64,000 nt of DNA from Aulostomus chinensis (lineage: Eukaryota; Chordata; Actinopteri; Syngnathiformes; Aulostomidae). The notes under the pieces are model-generated. The model made no database searches and was not told the origin of the DNA. It saw only the letters and a list, made by a program, of their open reading frames with translations. Shown here piece by piece: positions 34,561-44,006 of the stretch; within the stretch, counting starts at the first letter, position 1, and each line of letters starts with the position of its first letter. The stretch covers positions 18,359,501 through 18,423,500 of the forward strand of contig JBBMOA010000007.1 of assembly GCA_037954235.1 (NCBI GenBank), read 5' to 3'. The position numbers were made by a program, and so were the translations under genes.

Positions 34561-35387
34561 CGATGTAAAGTGTCTTCAAAAATCACTCTTGCTTCCATTT
34601 TGTAATCCAGGCTGCCTACCGGCTTGTTAACCTGTGAATTTTAAGTGGACGTTTCCCATTAGATAGCAGTAGCACTGCTGACTCCTCTTGGCTTTTCTGT
34701 GGGGAGCAGACTGAGGCGGAGTGCTCTCCTGGCCCGCCGCTGCACTTTGCCTGGTCTCTGTGTCCAGGACCTCATCAGCACAGAGTCCGCCTGTCCCCGT
34801 GTTCTCTGCCACTCACCTCCCTGCTCTTCATCTGTCATTGCTGCCCTTCTGCAAACACACTCCTCTGACATTTTGAAAAACTCTGGCATTCACCCTCAAT
34901 ATGGATTTTTGTTGATTATAGCTTTCTGTCTGTGAAGATTGCACATATTATTGACTTTGCAATCCCATGACTATTTGCACAGCTTTTCCACCTCAGTCAA
35001 GACCAGCAATAATATTCACCCTAGTTTCTCATAACCTCTTTTCATTATTCTTTTTCCTATTTTTTCTCCATATTTTTTCCATATATTTTACTAATTCCCT
35101 TCGGCTACAACCCTTACTGTATGCCACCAAAGATCAGTTTCTGCAAAGCTACGGTCACTGATGTCATTAAGACTGGGATCTGATACACTAGATGTCCACT
35201 GGTTAAATGCCCCTGGCCTGAACTCCCTATTGTCTCCTAATTCCAAGTGGCAGCTCAGTTTCACTTGCTGCATAATAGCCCATAGGTTAAAGTTCTGCTG
35301 CTTTTGCTTTGAATTTACATCTTTCACAGACCTCAATCTCTTGTTCTGAGTTGGCGTTTTCTTTTTTTCTCCTCTTTTCATTACTAG
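34560..35387. promoter_or_regulatory. Mixed candidate CNE and T-rich sequence
   Basis: Positions 34560-34640 hold TAATCC (34602-34607, OTX/PITX core) in unique sequence; 34680-34880 is GC-richer. After 35030 the sequence turns T-rich and ends in a long pyrimidine tract that precedes the candidate exon at 35388. Confidence 0.3.
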
Positions 35388-35504
35388 CAAGCCCAACTGC
35401 CTGCAGGCGGCAAGGCTGTTTGTGCTGTAGCTTTCCTGACAATCTCCCACATCCAGGCATCTTTTGGAGGGTCAGAGGAGACCAACTTGACTTAACAGGT
35501 CAAC
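35388..35504 (+). other. Candidate exon with good splice sites
   Basis: The segment is preceded by a long pyrimidine tract ending in TTACTAG (35381-35387) and followed by GTAAGT (35505-35510), the best vertebrate donor hexamer. It is 117 bp long and one frame (codons starting at 35387) stays open throughout and beyond both ends. That frame is Cys/Arg/Pro-containing with no domain I recognise. It could be an exon of a long non-coding RNA or an unannotated gene. Well-matched cryptic splice pairs also occur by chance in 64 kb, so this is only a candidate. Confidence 0.25.
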
Positions 35505-35640
35505 GTAAGTGGGCTCCGCCCTTCTCCAGAGGGGAAGCCACGAAACCTTCCATTAGGAGCTGACCCCCACGTTGCACTGGTCTGGCCCCAGCCTGGGTAT
35601 CACATGGCTCTGCCTGAGACAGACTGCTCATTAAAGCCTG
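35505..35640. other. GC-richer sequence after the candidate exon
   Basis: Balanced unique sequence following the donor at 35505. The open frame of the exon continues to 35563, so read-through is also possible. Confidence 0.4.
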
Positions 35641-36230
35641 CTGCCCATAGCTGGATTAGGGCTTTTCATGGTTTATCCTCTACTCTGACAACTGACAATG
35701 GGCGAGGATAGCTGCTTCAAATGGAGTGTGCATATGAATCATGGAATTATAATTGCTCTTTCATGATGAGAATATTGGAAAATCTATCCACATGCACAAT
35801 GCAAAGAATTAATTGGGGTCTGTTTTCAAGGGCACATTGCTACACTATATGAGCCCAAGAAAACAGGAAGGGTAGTAATGAGGCGTTTTTATTACAGCGC
35901 AGCATCTTTTTCCCTGCAACTGTGCACGGACTGCTGTTTGCACACATTCAGATACCTTCTGCCTGTAACCTTTAACCACCATGATACTTTTACTCCAAGT
36001 TTATCTGCACCCGATACACAATGAAGTGCCCTGTTTACTCGTGTTGTGATGTTTTCTCAGTGCAACCCTATTAACAGTGGTGGCTCGTTCCCCCACAACC
36101 CAGCGGTAGCTTCATGAGGATGTGCGGGTTACTGAGTAGGACTCCAAGATGACACCACCTCTTGAGCTGTGTGGGAAGAAGAAGGCTGGTGACAGTGAGG
36201 CGACAGAGCTTCAAGTCTGCAGCACTGAGA
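35640..36230. promoter_or_regulatory. Strong candidate CNE series
   Basis: Positions 35690-35990 are unique and rich in homeodomain words (GGAATTATAATTG, AAGAATTAATTGGGG, GGCGTTTTTATTACAG, the last HOX13/CDX-like). Positions 36080-36230 are also unique. Regulatory function is inferred. Confidence 0.38.
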
Positions 36231-36960
36231 TCCAGTCATGCTGTTTGTGTTTACACCACAGCACTCACTGTTTTCATTATTTATGTATCATTTAATATCA
36301 GCCATGAATAACAGTTATTTCCTCTGTGGTGGACGGCAGGTTATGGCTGGATCTCAGGTCATACAAATCTCAAAAAACAGAGCGGGCGGGGGTGGGGGGG
36401 GGGGGGGGTACGCACAGTATTTCTGCCCAGTTCTCTGGTGTTCATTCAAATCCGATTGAAGACTTTGATATAAAATTTTAACCGTAAATTTGTCACTTAA
36501 TTTCCTTGAATTGTGCAGTAAGAAAAAAATTGTTACCTAATAAAAAGTGTGAACAACGCCATCATCATTTACATATATATTGAAGCATTTTCACACTCAT
36601 CTGTAATAAACACAACGTGATAGGAGCAGGTATATTTAAAACGTGTTAATGAACTGTTAATTTACTAACGTCCTTCCCATTTCAAAGCATTCCCCGTTGA
36701 ATAACCACCTGTTATTTTTGAAAAAAAAAAGTTTTAAGTAGTTTGTGGCTTCTGAGTAGAAATAGTAGTAAAGGCTTGTGGATTTTAATTTTTGAGAAGC
36801 TTTTCAGTGTTTGTATTGTGCAGAGTATAACTTTTCTAACTCATAAATAATGTTTTCTGCAGTTTTTAATGTTACAAAAAAATTGTGTTCATGTTTAGCG
36901 GGATATTGCTCCTCTTAATTGTAATGACCACAAACAGGACGAGATGTATAGGTAATTAAT
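36230..36960. other. AT-rich spacer with G-run
   Basis: Contains a G-rich run (36384-36408) followed by AT-rich sequence and an A-run (36721-36730). No gene. Confidence 0.5.
36384..36408 (+). repeat. G-rich run
   Basis: Almost pure guanine with a single T and C early in the run. It may form a G-quadruplex and is liable to assembly error. Confidence 0.88.
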
Positions 36961-37420
36961 TTAGTTTTGTTAGCAATGCAGGAACTCTTTTGGAGAGATG
37001 TCAAAAACGGAAAGAGGCCAGAGAAAAGAACCGAAACTCTGTTAGCAACACAATTAAACTCTGGTAATGAGGTCAGACATCAGATCCAGTGCAGGGGATA
37101 TCATTATACAGTCTGAACGGATGGGCCGCTCCAGCTGCCCTGCTCTTGCTGTGGGATTAGACTCACTGTCCTGAGGCAGCACTTTCACTCGGCTGATCCC
37201 TGCCTGCCACTGGGGCACCAGCCACCCCCTGGGCTCCTGGGGGCTTGAGCCCCCAGTTCTGGTGCCTGTGGCACCAACAGGGCTGAGGAGAAGTGAACTG
37301 TGCTGCCACGTGGGATGACAGGACTAGCCACCCCATTAGGAAGCACAGAGACAGGCAGGCACCAGCACACAATCCAGCCTGTGTTGCCAACTACAAATTA
37401 CTGGGTTCCTCTATTTCTGT
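36960..37420. promoter_or_regulatory. GC-richer candidate CNE with clustered hairpins
   Basis: Unique sequence, GC-rich at 37120-37380. Two perfect inverted repeats sit side by side: CTGGGGGC-ttga-GCCCCCAG (37237-37256) and TGGTGCC-tgt-GGCACCA (37260-37276). Minus-strand frames covering the area are not recognised. Confidence 0.37.
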
Positions 37421-37830
37421 CAGCTCATTTGTAAAAACCAACTAACAATGACAAGGTGATAAAAGGACATTGTATCAGTGATTAGAGTGCTGTGTTTGAA
37501 CCTACTGATGGTTAAGATATGGCTCACAATTACAACACAACTTCATGAAATCTTTCTGGGAAATGAATCCTTTAGTTGAGTTAAAATCATGGTTGATACT
37601 TGCAAACAAGATTGAAATAATGGAACATACAGATTGGTAGCAGTCCAATATTTTTTTCCTCATTTGTCAAAAGCCTCATTTGCAAAGTCTGTAGCAGGAG
37701 TCTGCTTAATTTTTCTTTTCTTATTTGGCCTGCTTGTGTGTTTTGTGCTGTTCTCTTTTTGTCTCCAATGATTACTTTGAGGATATCGTTATGACATTCA
37801 GCAGCAACAACAATTCTTCTGTTCTAATTC
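37420..37830. other. AT-rich spacer
   Basis: T-rich sequence without recognised features. Confidence 0.5.
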
Positions 37831-38340
37831 ATATCAATTAGTAGGGGACGGTAATTCAAACTGACGGCACAGTGTATCTTGAAAGGCTTGCAAGGATGAT
37901 GTGGCGGCAGCATCACTGTGCAGCCAAAAGCCACCCTCTTTTCCCCTTTCTTCCCCCTTTCTGTCTTTCAGTCCACAACAAGGGCTCCAAGCAAAGAGGA
38001 CAATACGGGTCGGAGCCAGTACTTTGATAATTAGTTATTGATTGAGAACAATGACATGGCGTACACTGTCGTATTAGCTAGACGCCAGTAGGTCGCGACA
38101 CCAAGAGCAGCCATCAAGAAACGAGGGCCAAAACATGCCCGACTCCCTTAATAAGATATTCCCTCATGTTTTTCTCTTTCATTCCTCTCCTCTTTTTCCT
38201 TCCTCAGGCATGTTAGTGTTCAGGCTGCATGGGGTCAAAAGTATTAATGCTGGTGCACAAATGAGCGTCTGATGAAGGAGAATTTAATTAGAGAATGCCC
38301 ACTCAAGCTTCTCATACTACATTGCTTTGTTTTTTTCCCT
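37830..38340. promoter_or_regulatory. Strong candidate CNE series
   Basis: Three unique stretches, 37830-37935, 37970-38170 and 38205-38330. The middle one is CpG-rich for this window and contains GAACAATGACATGG (SOX-like). GAATTTAATTAGAG lies in the third. No exon signature. Confidence 0.38.
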
Positions 38341-38555
38341 CATTTCTCTGTTTTTGGTTTTGTTTTATATGCGTCCAAAGAGATTTAAAATGATCATAGT
38401 GAATTTTCTGGCAGTAATATTTCATAATATACAGTAATGGTGAGTAAAAATTGTCAATTGGTGTTTGCGTATTAAAGATTCATGAGGAATTACGTTGCAT
38501 TGCTAGGATTTAAATATACATAAACAAACAATATCTGATTATATATCTGATATTC
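38340..38555. other. AT-rich spacer
   Basis: AT-rich, leading into the transposon-like element. Confidence 0.5.
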
Positions 38556-38700
38556 GGGACCTGACGGATATATCAGCAGAATGATATATCGGCTGATTAC
38601 GGGCCAATGACCTGTATGTATCTCGTGTCAGCGTATAGAATTTCTGATATGCGCGGATATTTAAAACTTTTTTTACATCACATAAAACGCATAAGATTCT

Positions 38701-38815
38701 GCAATGGACTGGCGACCTGTCCAGGGTGAACCCCGCCTCTCTTCCAATGTCAGCTGGGATAGGCTCCAGCTAACCCCCGACCCTTAATGGATAAGCGGTA
38801 TAGAAAATGATGGAA
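38701..38815 (+). mobile_element. 3' tail of a teleost LINE/SINE family
   Basis: The order GACTGGCGACCTGTCCAGGG, ACCCCGCCTC, AGCTGGGATAGGCTCCAGC, GGATAAGCGG and AAATGATGG is the familiar 3' end of a repeat spread through teleost genomes. I believe it is a GATG-tailed RTE- or L2-type LINE tail, but the exact family name is uncertain. No reverse-transcriptase sequence precedes it, so it is 5'-truncated, a SINE tail, or part of the host element. Confidence 0.75.
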
Positions 38816-38864
38816 GTGCATAAATGAATACCTGGTGATGTTAAAATGGTGTAACATAGTGTAT

Positions 38865-38880
38865 CCAGCAGAGAGCGCTC
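38865..38880 (+). promoter_or_regulatory. CTCF-like word inside the repeat
   Basis: CCAGCAGAGAGCGCTC differs at one position from the CCAGCAGAGGGCGC form of the CTCF core. Fish repeats often carry such words, so this may be repeat-derived. Confidence 0.3.
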
Positions 38881-39176
38881 CGGCGCCTCCGCCTTATTTA
38901 TTTTACTATTTTATTTGAGTCTTTATTTATATGGTCATGCATGACAATTTTAAATATTTTTTTGAAAAGTGACTTATTCTTATTAAAGAATATGGCGTCC
39001 TACCTGTACACAGTCATATCGGTACAAAAGTGGTGCAAATGAACATAGGAATTGTCTATCTTCAGTCCAGCACAAAAATTTCCTATCGATTTCCCATATC
39101 GGTAATTTGAGATCTTTCTGTTGCTGTTTCATCGTCATCGTTATCGGGCTCAAATATTTAATATCGGTCGGGTCCT

Positions 39177-39380
39177 ACTGGTGTTATGACGTGTCAGACC
39201 TGTGCATCATCCTTCTGTATTAATGAGTATATTTCACCACACTTCGATAGTTTTGCTGTGGCAGATGCGTGTCAGAGATGGTGTCATTTTAGTTTTAACA
39301 AAGACTCGCTCACATATACTAGATTATCCTCAAATAATTAGTGGATCCTCCTGCTAAAAAGGGAGGATATATGACAGGTT
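39177..39380. other. Spacer
   Basis: AT-rich sequence after the mobile element. Nothing recognised. Confidence 0.5.
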
Positions 39381-39860
39381 TGGCATCAGTTAGAAAGCAG
39401 CTTCCTAACTGACTTCACCTGATCTGTGGCCTGTAAAGATGCACCTGGCATTAAACAGACAGGGCAGGAGCGTCAACGGAACAATGGAGGACTGTCAGGC
39501 CCGACAGCAGGGCACGGCTTCACCATCACTGCTCTGACAGCGAGGGCCTCAGAGGGTAAACTGCTTTGCTGGAACTAATTAAACAGATGAAGTTGTGACA
39601 TGAATATGCAGATGTTGTTTACATTTTACCATATGGTATTATTTCAGGTAATAACGCACAGGAGAGCCTTCCTACTCATTAATATGAAGGGATGGAATGA
39701 AAACACTGTCTATCAAGAGACACTCGGAGCGTGTTCGAGAAATGTGATCAGACTGACACGCTGGTGTTGAAATCTATTTCAAGCCGCTCAATTAACATAC
39801 ATGATGATAAGCCATACAGTTTGATTCAAGATGTTCTAATACTTGATAGAGGATTGACTA
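39380..39860. promoter_or_regulatory. Strong candidate CNE series
   Basis: Positions 39400-39620 and 39640-39850 are unique, CpG-containing and homeodomain-rich (GGAACTAATTAAACAG, CTCATTAATATG, CGCTCAATTAAC). The block opens with a long palindrome at 39386-39412. Confidence 0.4.
39386..39412. repeat. Long near-perfect palindrome, 13-bp arms
   Basis: TCAGTTAGAAAGC, a single A, then GCTTCCTAACTGA, with one mismatched pair. With a 1-nt centre it would form a cruciform rather than an RNA hairpin. Probably two facing binding half-sites or a small duplication. Confidence 0.85.
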
Positions 39861-40130
39861 TTATTGAAAATTGAATTTAGCTGTTTTCTGCAAATCTATA
39901 TAAACGTGTCACATGTCTTCTAATTTTAGGTGTAAAATTAATTATCGCAAGGTTAGAACTTATTTTTAAGCATATTTTAACCTCCTCCCGTTGGCGCTAT
40001 AGAGTCCTGTCATACCCCTACGCTAATTCAAACCCACATTTAACTCAACCCCAGTATATTTTTTTCCTCCTTTCTTTTTTCCTAAAGTGTTAAAAGTAGT
40101 AGAACCGTGTGAGTTCTTCTTTCACTCCAG
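39860..40130. other. AT-rich spacer
   Basis: No features recognised. Confidence 0.5.
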
Positions 40131-40500
40131 TTTTGTGTGCAGCTTTACTATTCCCCCAGAGCGGGTGCTGAGAGGTTAAGAGGGAAAGGGCCGATGGAGT
40201 CGCGTTTAGTAAGAAGTGTGGGATCACGGGGGCCAGCTGGTGGGGTGATGGGAAGCGTAATTGTGCCCGCTGTGTGGATAGGGTGGAGGGGTGGGGGGGT
40301 GAAAGGATGGGGTGAGAAGCCCTGGAAAAAAGGGAGGGGCGGGGACACCTCAATTACCTGTGCTCCCTCTGACCCCTCTCTCCCTCTGTCTCTCCACGGG
40401 CAGACCCACTGTCTGAGGGGCGGGGCGCGTTTCCACAGGCAGATGCACATCCCCCTCCTTTGTTCAAGATAGCGTTCTCTCACTCTCTCTCTTCTTTTTA
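40130..40500. promoter_or_regulatory. GC-rich, GC-box-bearing block
   Basis: The strongest GC-rich stretch in the window, purine-rich on the plus strand to about 40345 and pyrimidine-rich after. GGGGCGGGGC (40417-40426) and GAGGGGCGGGGA (40334-40345) are Sp1/KLF-type GC boxes. It could be a small promoter, but no transcript start can be shown. Frames on both strands (40137-40552) are low complexity. Confidence 0.3.
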
Positions 40501-40838
40501 GTCGAAGAAACTTAATTGCAACAATCTCTTTTCTAATGCATGTCTCCTTCATTTGTAACTGTCAAAAATTTGAATTTCCTCTTTTTTTTAAAAAAAAGAA
40601 AGAAAAATCAAATAAAAGCATTTTCTGCGGCGTATTGTTGTTTGATCATGGAACTCAGCAATATCAGATTGAAGATTTACAACAAAATAAAACAGCAAAT
40701 TTACCTGAAGTGAGCAGTTCTCTCACAAATATTCAGCAGGTTACATGCAGCTGTCATAGTTTATTTTAGAGCTCCTGCTTGGGCTAATACAGTAAGTGAC
40801 AGAGACTGGTGTAAAATCAATACTTCACAGGAGTCTGA
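40500..40838. other. AT-rich spacer
   Basis: Contains T- and A-runs near 40581-40600. A 77-codon frame here is AT-driven. It ends in the pyrimidine stretch before the candidate exon at 40866. Confidence 0.45.
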
Positions 40839-40865
40839 TGTCTTAATAAACTCTCTGTTGTTCAG

Positions 40866-40964
40866 ACAGGAAAGCTAGACATGTACGAGAAGGACTACAG
40901 CGCCGACCATTGTGAAGCTGTCAAGCCTAGCCCTCAAAAGCAGATGAAGCTGTCAGATTATTAA
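40866..40964 (+). other. Candidate terminal exon or small ORF
   Basis: Preceded by CTCTCTGTTGTTCAG (40851-40865), a good acceptor with a plausible branch point (TTAATAA) upstream. In phase 0 the frame reads 32 codons to TAA at 40962-40964, with an ATG at 40881. Early codons favour C or G in the third position (GAC, TAC, GAG, AAG, AGC, GCC), unlike the AT-rich surroundings. The peptide is charged and ends in Asp-Tyr. I do not recognise the protein. No polyadenylation signal follows closely. It may equally be a conserved non-coding element. Confidence 0.25.
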
Positions 40965-41330
40965 TATATTTATACTGACAGGCCCCAAGTCCACCCCTGA
41001 AACCCTCCCCTTTTCAATGTCTCTCAAAAAATATGCTCGGCTTCAAAGACAGAGGCCACGAGGTTGGATGCAAAGGTCAAAGGACAAATACATTTTGAAA
41101 GCAAATTCTCTTCCCTTTGCAACCTGTTTTTATTGCTGTCGCTCCCCTTCTCTGTGGCGACCATTCAGCTGAAACTTAGGCTGAATTGGCAGCAGCTTTC
41201 AAAGCGCCTGGCAGCCTGGTGATCCTCAGGAGCTCTCAGCTGACATCTCTCCGGGCTCGTCTATGCTCAGGGGTCAGCTCGAGCCCTGACTCCCAGGACC
41301 CACTCACTCAGGCGCTACCATGAGTCAGTC
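40965..41330. promoter_or_regulatory. Strong candidate CNE with DR1 site
   Basis: Unique, balanced sequence throughout. AGGTCAAAGGACA (41074-41086) is a near-perfect DR1 (HNF4/COUP-TF/RXR-type). TGAGTCA (41321-41327) is an AP-1 core. Follows directly on the candidate exon at 40866. Confidence 0.4.
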
Positions 41331-41465
41331 CCAGAGACTGAAATTAAAATGTGAAAAGCTGCGCGACTGAAGGCATTCCTCGCCCCCCATGGCATTTTCC
41401 TTTTCTCTGTGACAGTTCTTCTGAGACTTGCTTTTTTCTTTCATGTTTCTCTTTTTCCCCTTTAG
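41330..41465. other. Spacer ending in a long pyrimidine tract
   Basis: Positions 41428-41463 are almost pure pyrimidine and end in TTTAG, which would serve as the acceptor for the following segment. Confidence 0.4.
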
Positions 41466-41611
41466 ATTATTTAACAACATGTGAACAGAGCTGTCAAGAA
41501 GAGACATGCTTGATCGACAGAGCAAGGGAGTGTCTTAGTCAACACGGGGTTAAATTCGATTTTCTGCATGTTCAGTGCGCTACTCTCAAGCCAGTTATTG
41601 CTTTGGCTTGA
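41466..41611 (+). other. Candidate terminal exon
   Basis: A strong pyrimidine tract and TTTAG precede it. One frame (codons from 41465) is open for 48 codons and ends at TGA 41609-41611. The predicted peptide has six Cys and alternating charged residues but no family I know. Its entry phase (two bases) is compatible with the exit phase (one base) of the candidate exon at 35388-35504, though a 6-kb intron would be required. Chance is the leading alternative. Confidence 0.15.
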
Positions 41612-42150
41612 TGTTTTTTGATGGATCAATTATCCATTATAACATGTTGCGAAAGCCAAACATAACGGCAACTATGACACCTGTCACAATCTTCTATTAG
41701 GGTAAGGAAATTGAAATAATTTAATGACAGCTAATTTAGTCTTTGTTTGGAATCTCATTATGGCTTCAGTAATTGCGTTCTGTGTAAAAAAAAAAAAAAA
41801 AAAAAAAGTGAAATAAGACTGCGCACTCAAAGTAAAGTAGTCCAACTGGAGCTATTAATTTGATATCTCCCAATGAAAACAGAAGTGAATAGACTACTGG
41901 TTTATCAGATTCAGATAAACAAGTTTTGAAAAGACAATGAGATCTTTTTTTTTTCTTATTTTAAAGTCCAGTTAAGTTAGAGATAACATTGAAGAAAATA
42001 CAGAAAAATACAATAATAAAAACAAAATGATAATAAACACAAGGAGTGCTGTTTGAGAATTTAGCAGGGGGAAAAAAAAAGTTCTATCTCTGAATATATG
42101 TTGGAATATGCCTGGATAACAGTGTTTTTATTTTTTTATTATTATTTATG
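41612..42150. other. AT-rich spacer
   Basis: Includes a 22-base A-run (41786-41807) and T-runs. A short unique patch with AGCTAATTTAG lies near 41728. No gene. Confidence 0.5.
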
Positions 42151-42780
42151 TCCATGTAGAAAAATATTTCCCCCAGCAGTCTGCAATCTTAATGAGCATT
42201 TGTAATTATTACCGTATCATAATGTAGCATCGCAGGAGCTAATAAGCTAAAGATATTACCCTCGATCAGGACAAAAGCGTGAATAGATCTGATATGCTTG
42301 TCAATAACATGTATGTGAGAAAGCTGCGTGGGAGCGTCTTATCGGTACATATGTGCATATACTTGAATTTGCAAGTAAAGAGCCTTATTGGGATTATCCA
42401 GGGTACATTCTAGTTGCTATCATAAAGAGAAAGACGGGAGTAGATGTGTCTTCTTTTCTCAGGGATTCGGTAAGCTCTCTGTCAATGGTTTTGGAGTTGA
42501 ATTGCCTTGGATAGCTCCCCTCATTCCATAGAATGATCTCAGACCTAATTTACTGGGCAGCTCAGGATCCAAAGCATACAAGACTCTCCTCTGCATAGAA
42601 TGTGTGAAATAGATAGAGCAGCCATCCCTCAGATGTGCTGAAGTAATCTTCAGCCAGAGCTGGTCCAGCAGGCCTCACCCCTAAAGGGATTGATGCAGTG
42701 TCAAAACCTTTGGCTCAGGGGTCATCCTCTCTTCTTGCCTCCCCAATCTGACAAAAGCTGAATTTCTTTCCCCTCACTAT
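42150..42780. promoter_or_regulatory. Strong candidate CNE series
   Basis: Positions 42165-42420 and 42470-42760 are unique. Homeodomain words (CTTAATGAGCATTTG, GTAATTATTACC) are followed by CpG-bearing sequence near 42320-42345, and GTAATCTTCAGCC lies near 42644. Function is inferred. Confidence 0.38.
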
Positions 42781-43260
42781 TCGTTTCTCTTTTTTCTTCT
42801 ATTGAATTCATCAGCGAGGGAGGCATGAGATGTGAGATGTGAATGAAACATTTTCATTAGAAGGGAGGAGAATCCCCGGTCAGAGACAAGGCCAGAGCTT
42901 GATCTGAGCCAATGACATCCCCACCATTTTTTTTTGTCCTCCTTACTTCTCCCAGCTGTCACTCTCTGTGGAATGTGGCAAGCTGATTGAAATCAGCACT
43001 GTGTCAGGGCCGTCATATCTCAGAAAGACATAAAACATGCAGAAACATCAATAAGCAACAGGCCGCTGACAGCTTTCAGGCAGCGATGGCGGCGAGGAGA
43101 GATGAGGGGAAGGTTAGGACTCTGGGGGGATGCTGTGCAGTTGAAGTGTCTTCTTCAGGCTTCACTGAGACCCAGGCAAGACAAGATAAAGTCTATCAGG
43201 TTATCGCCTAGTTCAAGTTGCTTCTCGGACAGCAAGGCCACTGGGACGCTCGATGTCAGA
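42780..43260. promoter_or_regulatory. Strong candidate CNE with small palindrome
   Basis: Unique sequence. GCTGATT-ga-AATCAGC (42982-42997) is a perfect inverted repeat. The CpG-containing part 43075-43150 follows. Overlapping open frames on both strands are not gene evidence. Confidence 0.37.
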
Positions 43261-43266
43261 AGATCT

Positions 43267-43306
43267 GTGCGTGTTTGTGTGCGCGCGCGCGTGTGTGTGT
43301 GTGTGT
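43267..43306 (+). repeat. Mixed (GT)/(GC) microsatellite
   Basis: GT, then GCGCGCGCGC, then GT again. The alternating purine-pyrimidine run with CG steps is a classic Z-DNA-forming sequence. Confidence 0.93.
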
Positions 43307-44006
43307 ACAGGAGGAGTGTGAGTGTGTGTCTGTGGCTACGTGCCACTACAGGTGCGCAGCATGCAGGGAAAGAGCAAAAACGTGTCATGCATACCCAGTT
43401 TGACAATTATTACACCTAATTTATGTGCAGGGGAAATCATTTTTACAGTGCATGAACATTGTGTCAAAACAAGATTTATGATGATTTTACACTGATTTTT
43501 CATTGCGTCAATAATCATCTTATATCTTTAAGCTAAGCTCCATATTGTAATACGGCATTCACGCCTGCATAAAACAATCAATCAACTATTTATACCCACT
43601 TGTGGTGGCTAAGTGAAGCTGTGGGATTTCAGTGTGTTTTTAATTCACTAATGGGAGGTAAAGGTGATAGTCTGTTAGATCTCACCCTGACACCTCCTCA
43701 CTACTGCTAATTAGGCAAGTTTTTAGCCTAAGAAAACTGCTGAATCTCTGCTTTCTCACATCTGTCAGTGGTCATCACTGTGCCCTAAACTACCTGTTAA
43801 GAATTATTATACCGGATAAATAGTTTGCTTCAGATTTTGTGGTGAATTCACCATTAATTAAAAGACGATGACGGGAGTTTCAGTGGAAGTTTCTCCAAAG
43901 TTGAAGCCTATTATTTTTGTGTGTTGATGGGTTAACTGTGTGGACAGGAGCCCCATCTGCATATCAAATGTGACTCCCCTTATTTTATGTTTCTCTCTAC
44001 TCACAG
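43307..44006. promoter_or_regulatory. Mixed spacer with candidate CNE
   Basis: Positions 43545-43745 are unique with ACAATCAATCAAC (PBX/HOX-like) and TTTTAATTCACTAATGG. The remainder is AT-rich. It ends in the pyrimidine tract before 44007. Confidence 0.3.

Larger units (their letters stand above)
38556..39176. mobile_element. Degraded DNA-transposon-like element
   Basis: The two ends are imperfect inverted repeats: GGGACCTGACGGATA at 38556-38570 and TATCGGTCGGGTCCT at 39162-39176, matching at 12 of 15 positions. The interior near both ends repeats ATATCGG words, a texture I recognise from non-autonomous fish elements. No transposase frame is present, so it is non-autonomous or decayed. I could not find a convincing target-site duplication. 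It holds a retroelement tail at 38701-38815 and a CTCF-like word at 38865-38880. Confidence 0.6.

Noticed and set aside
40148..40552. 134-codon minus-strand frame with overlapping plus-strand frame of 111 codons
   Set aside because: Both are Pro/Gly/Arg-rich products of a skewed GC-rich tract.
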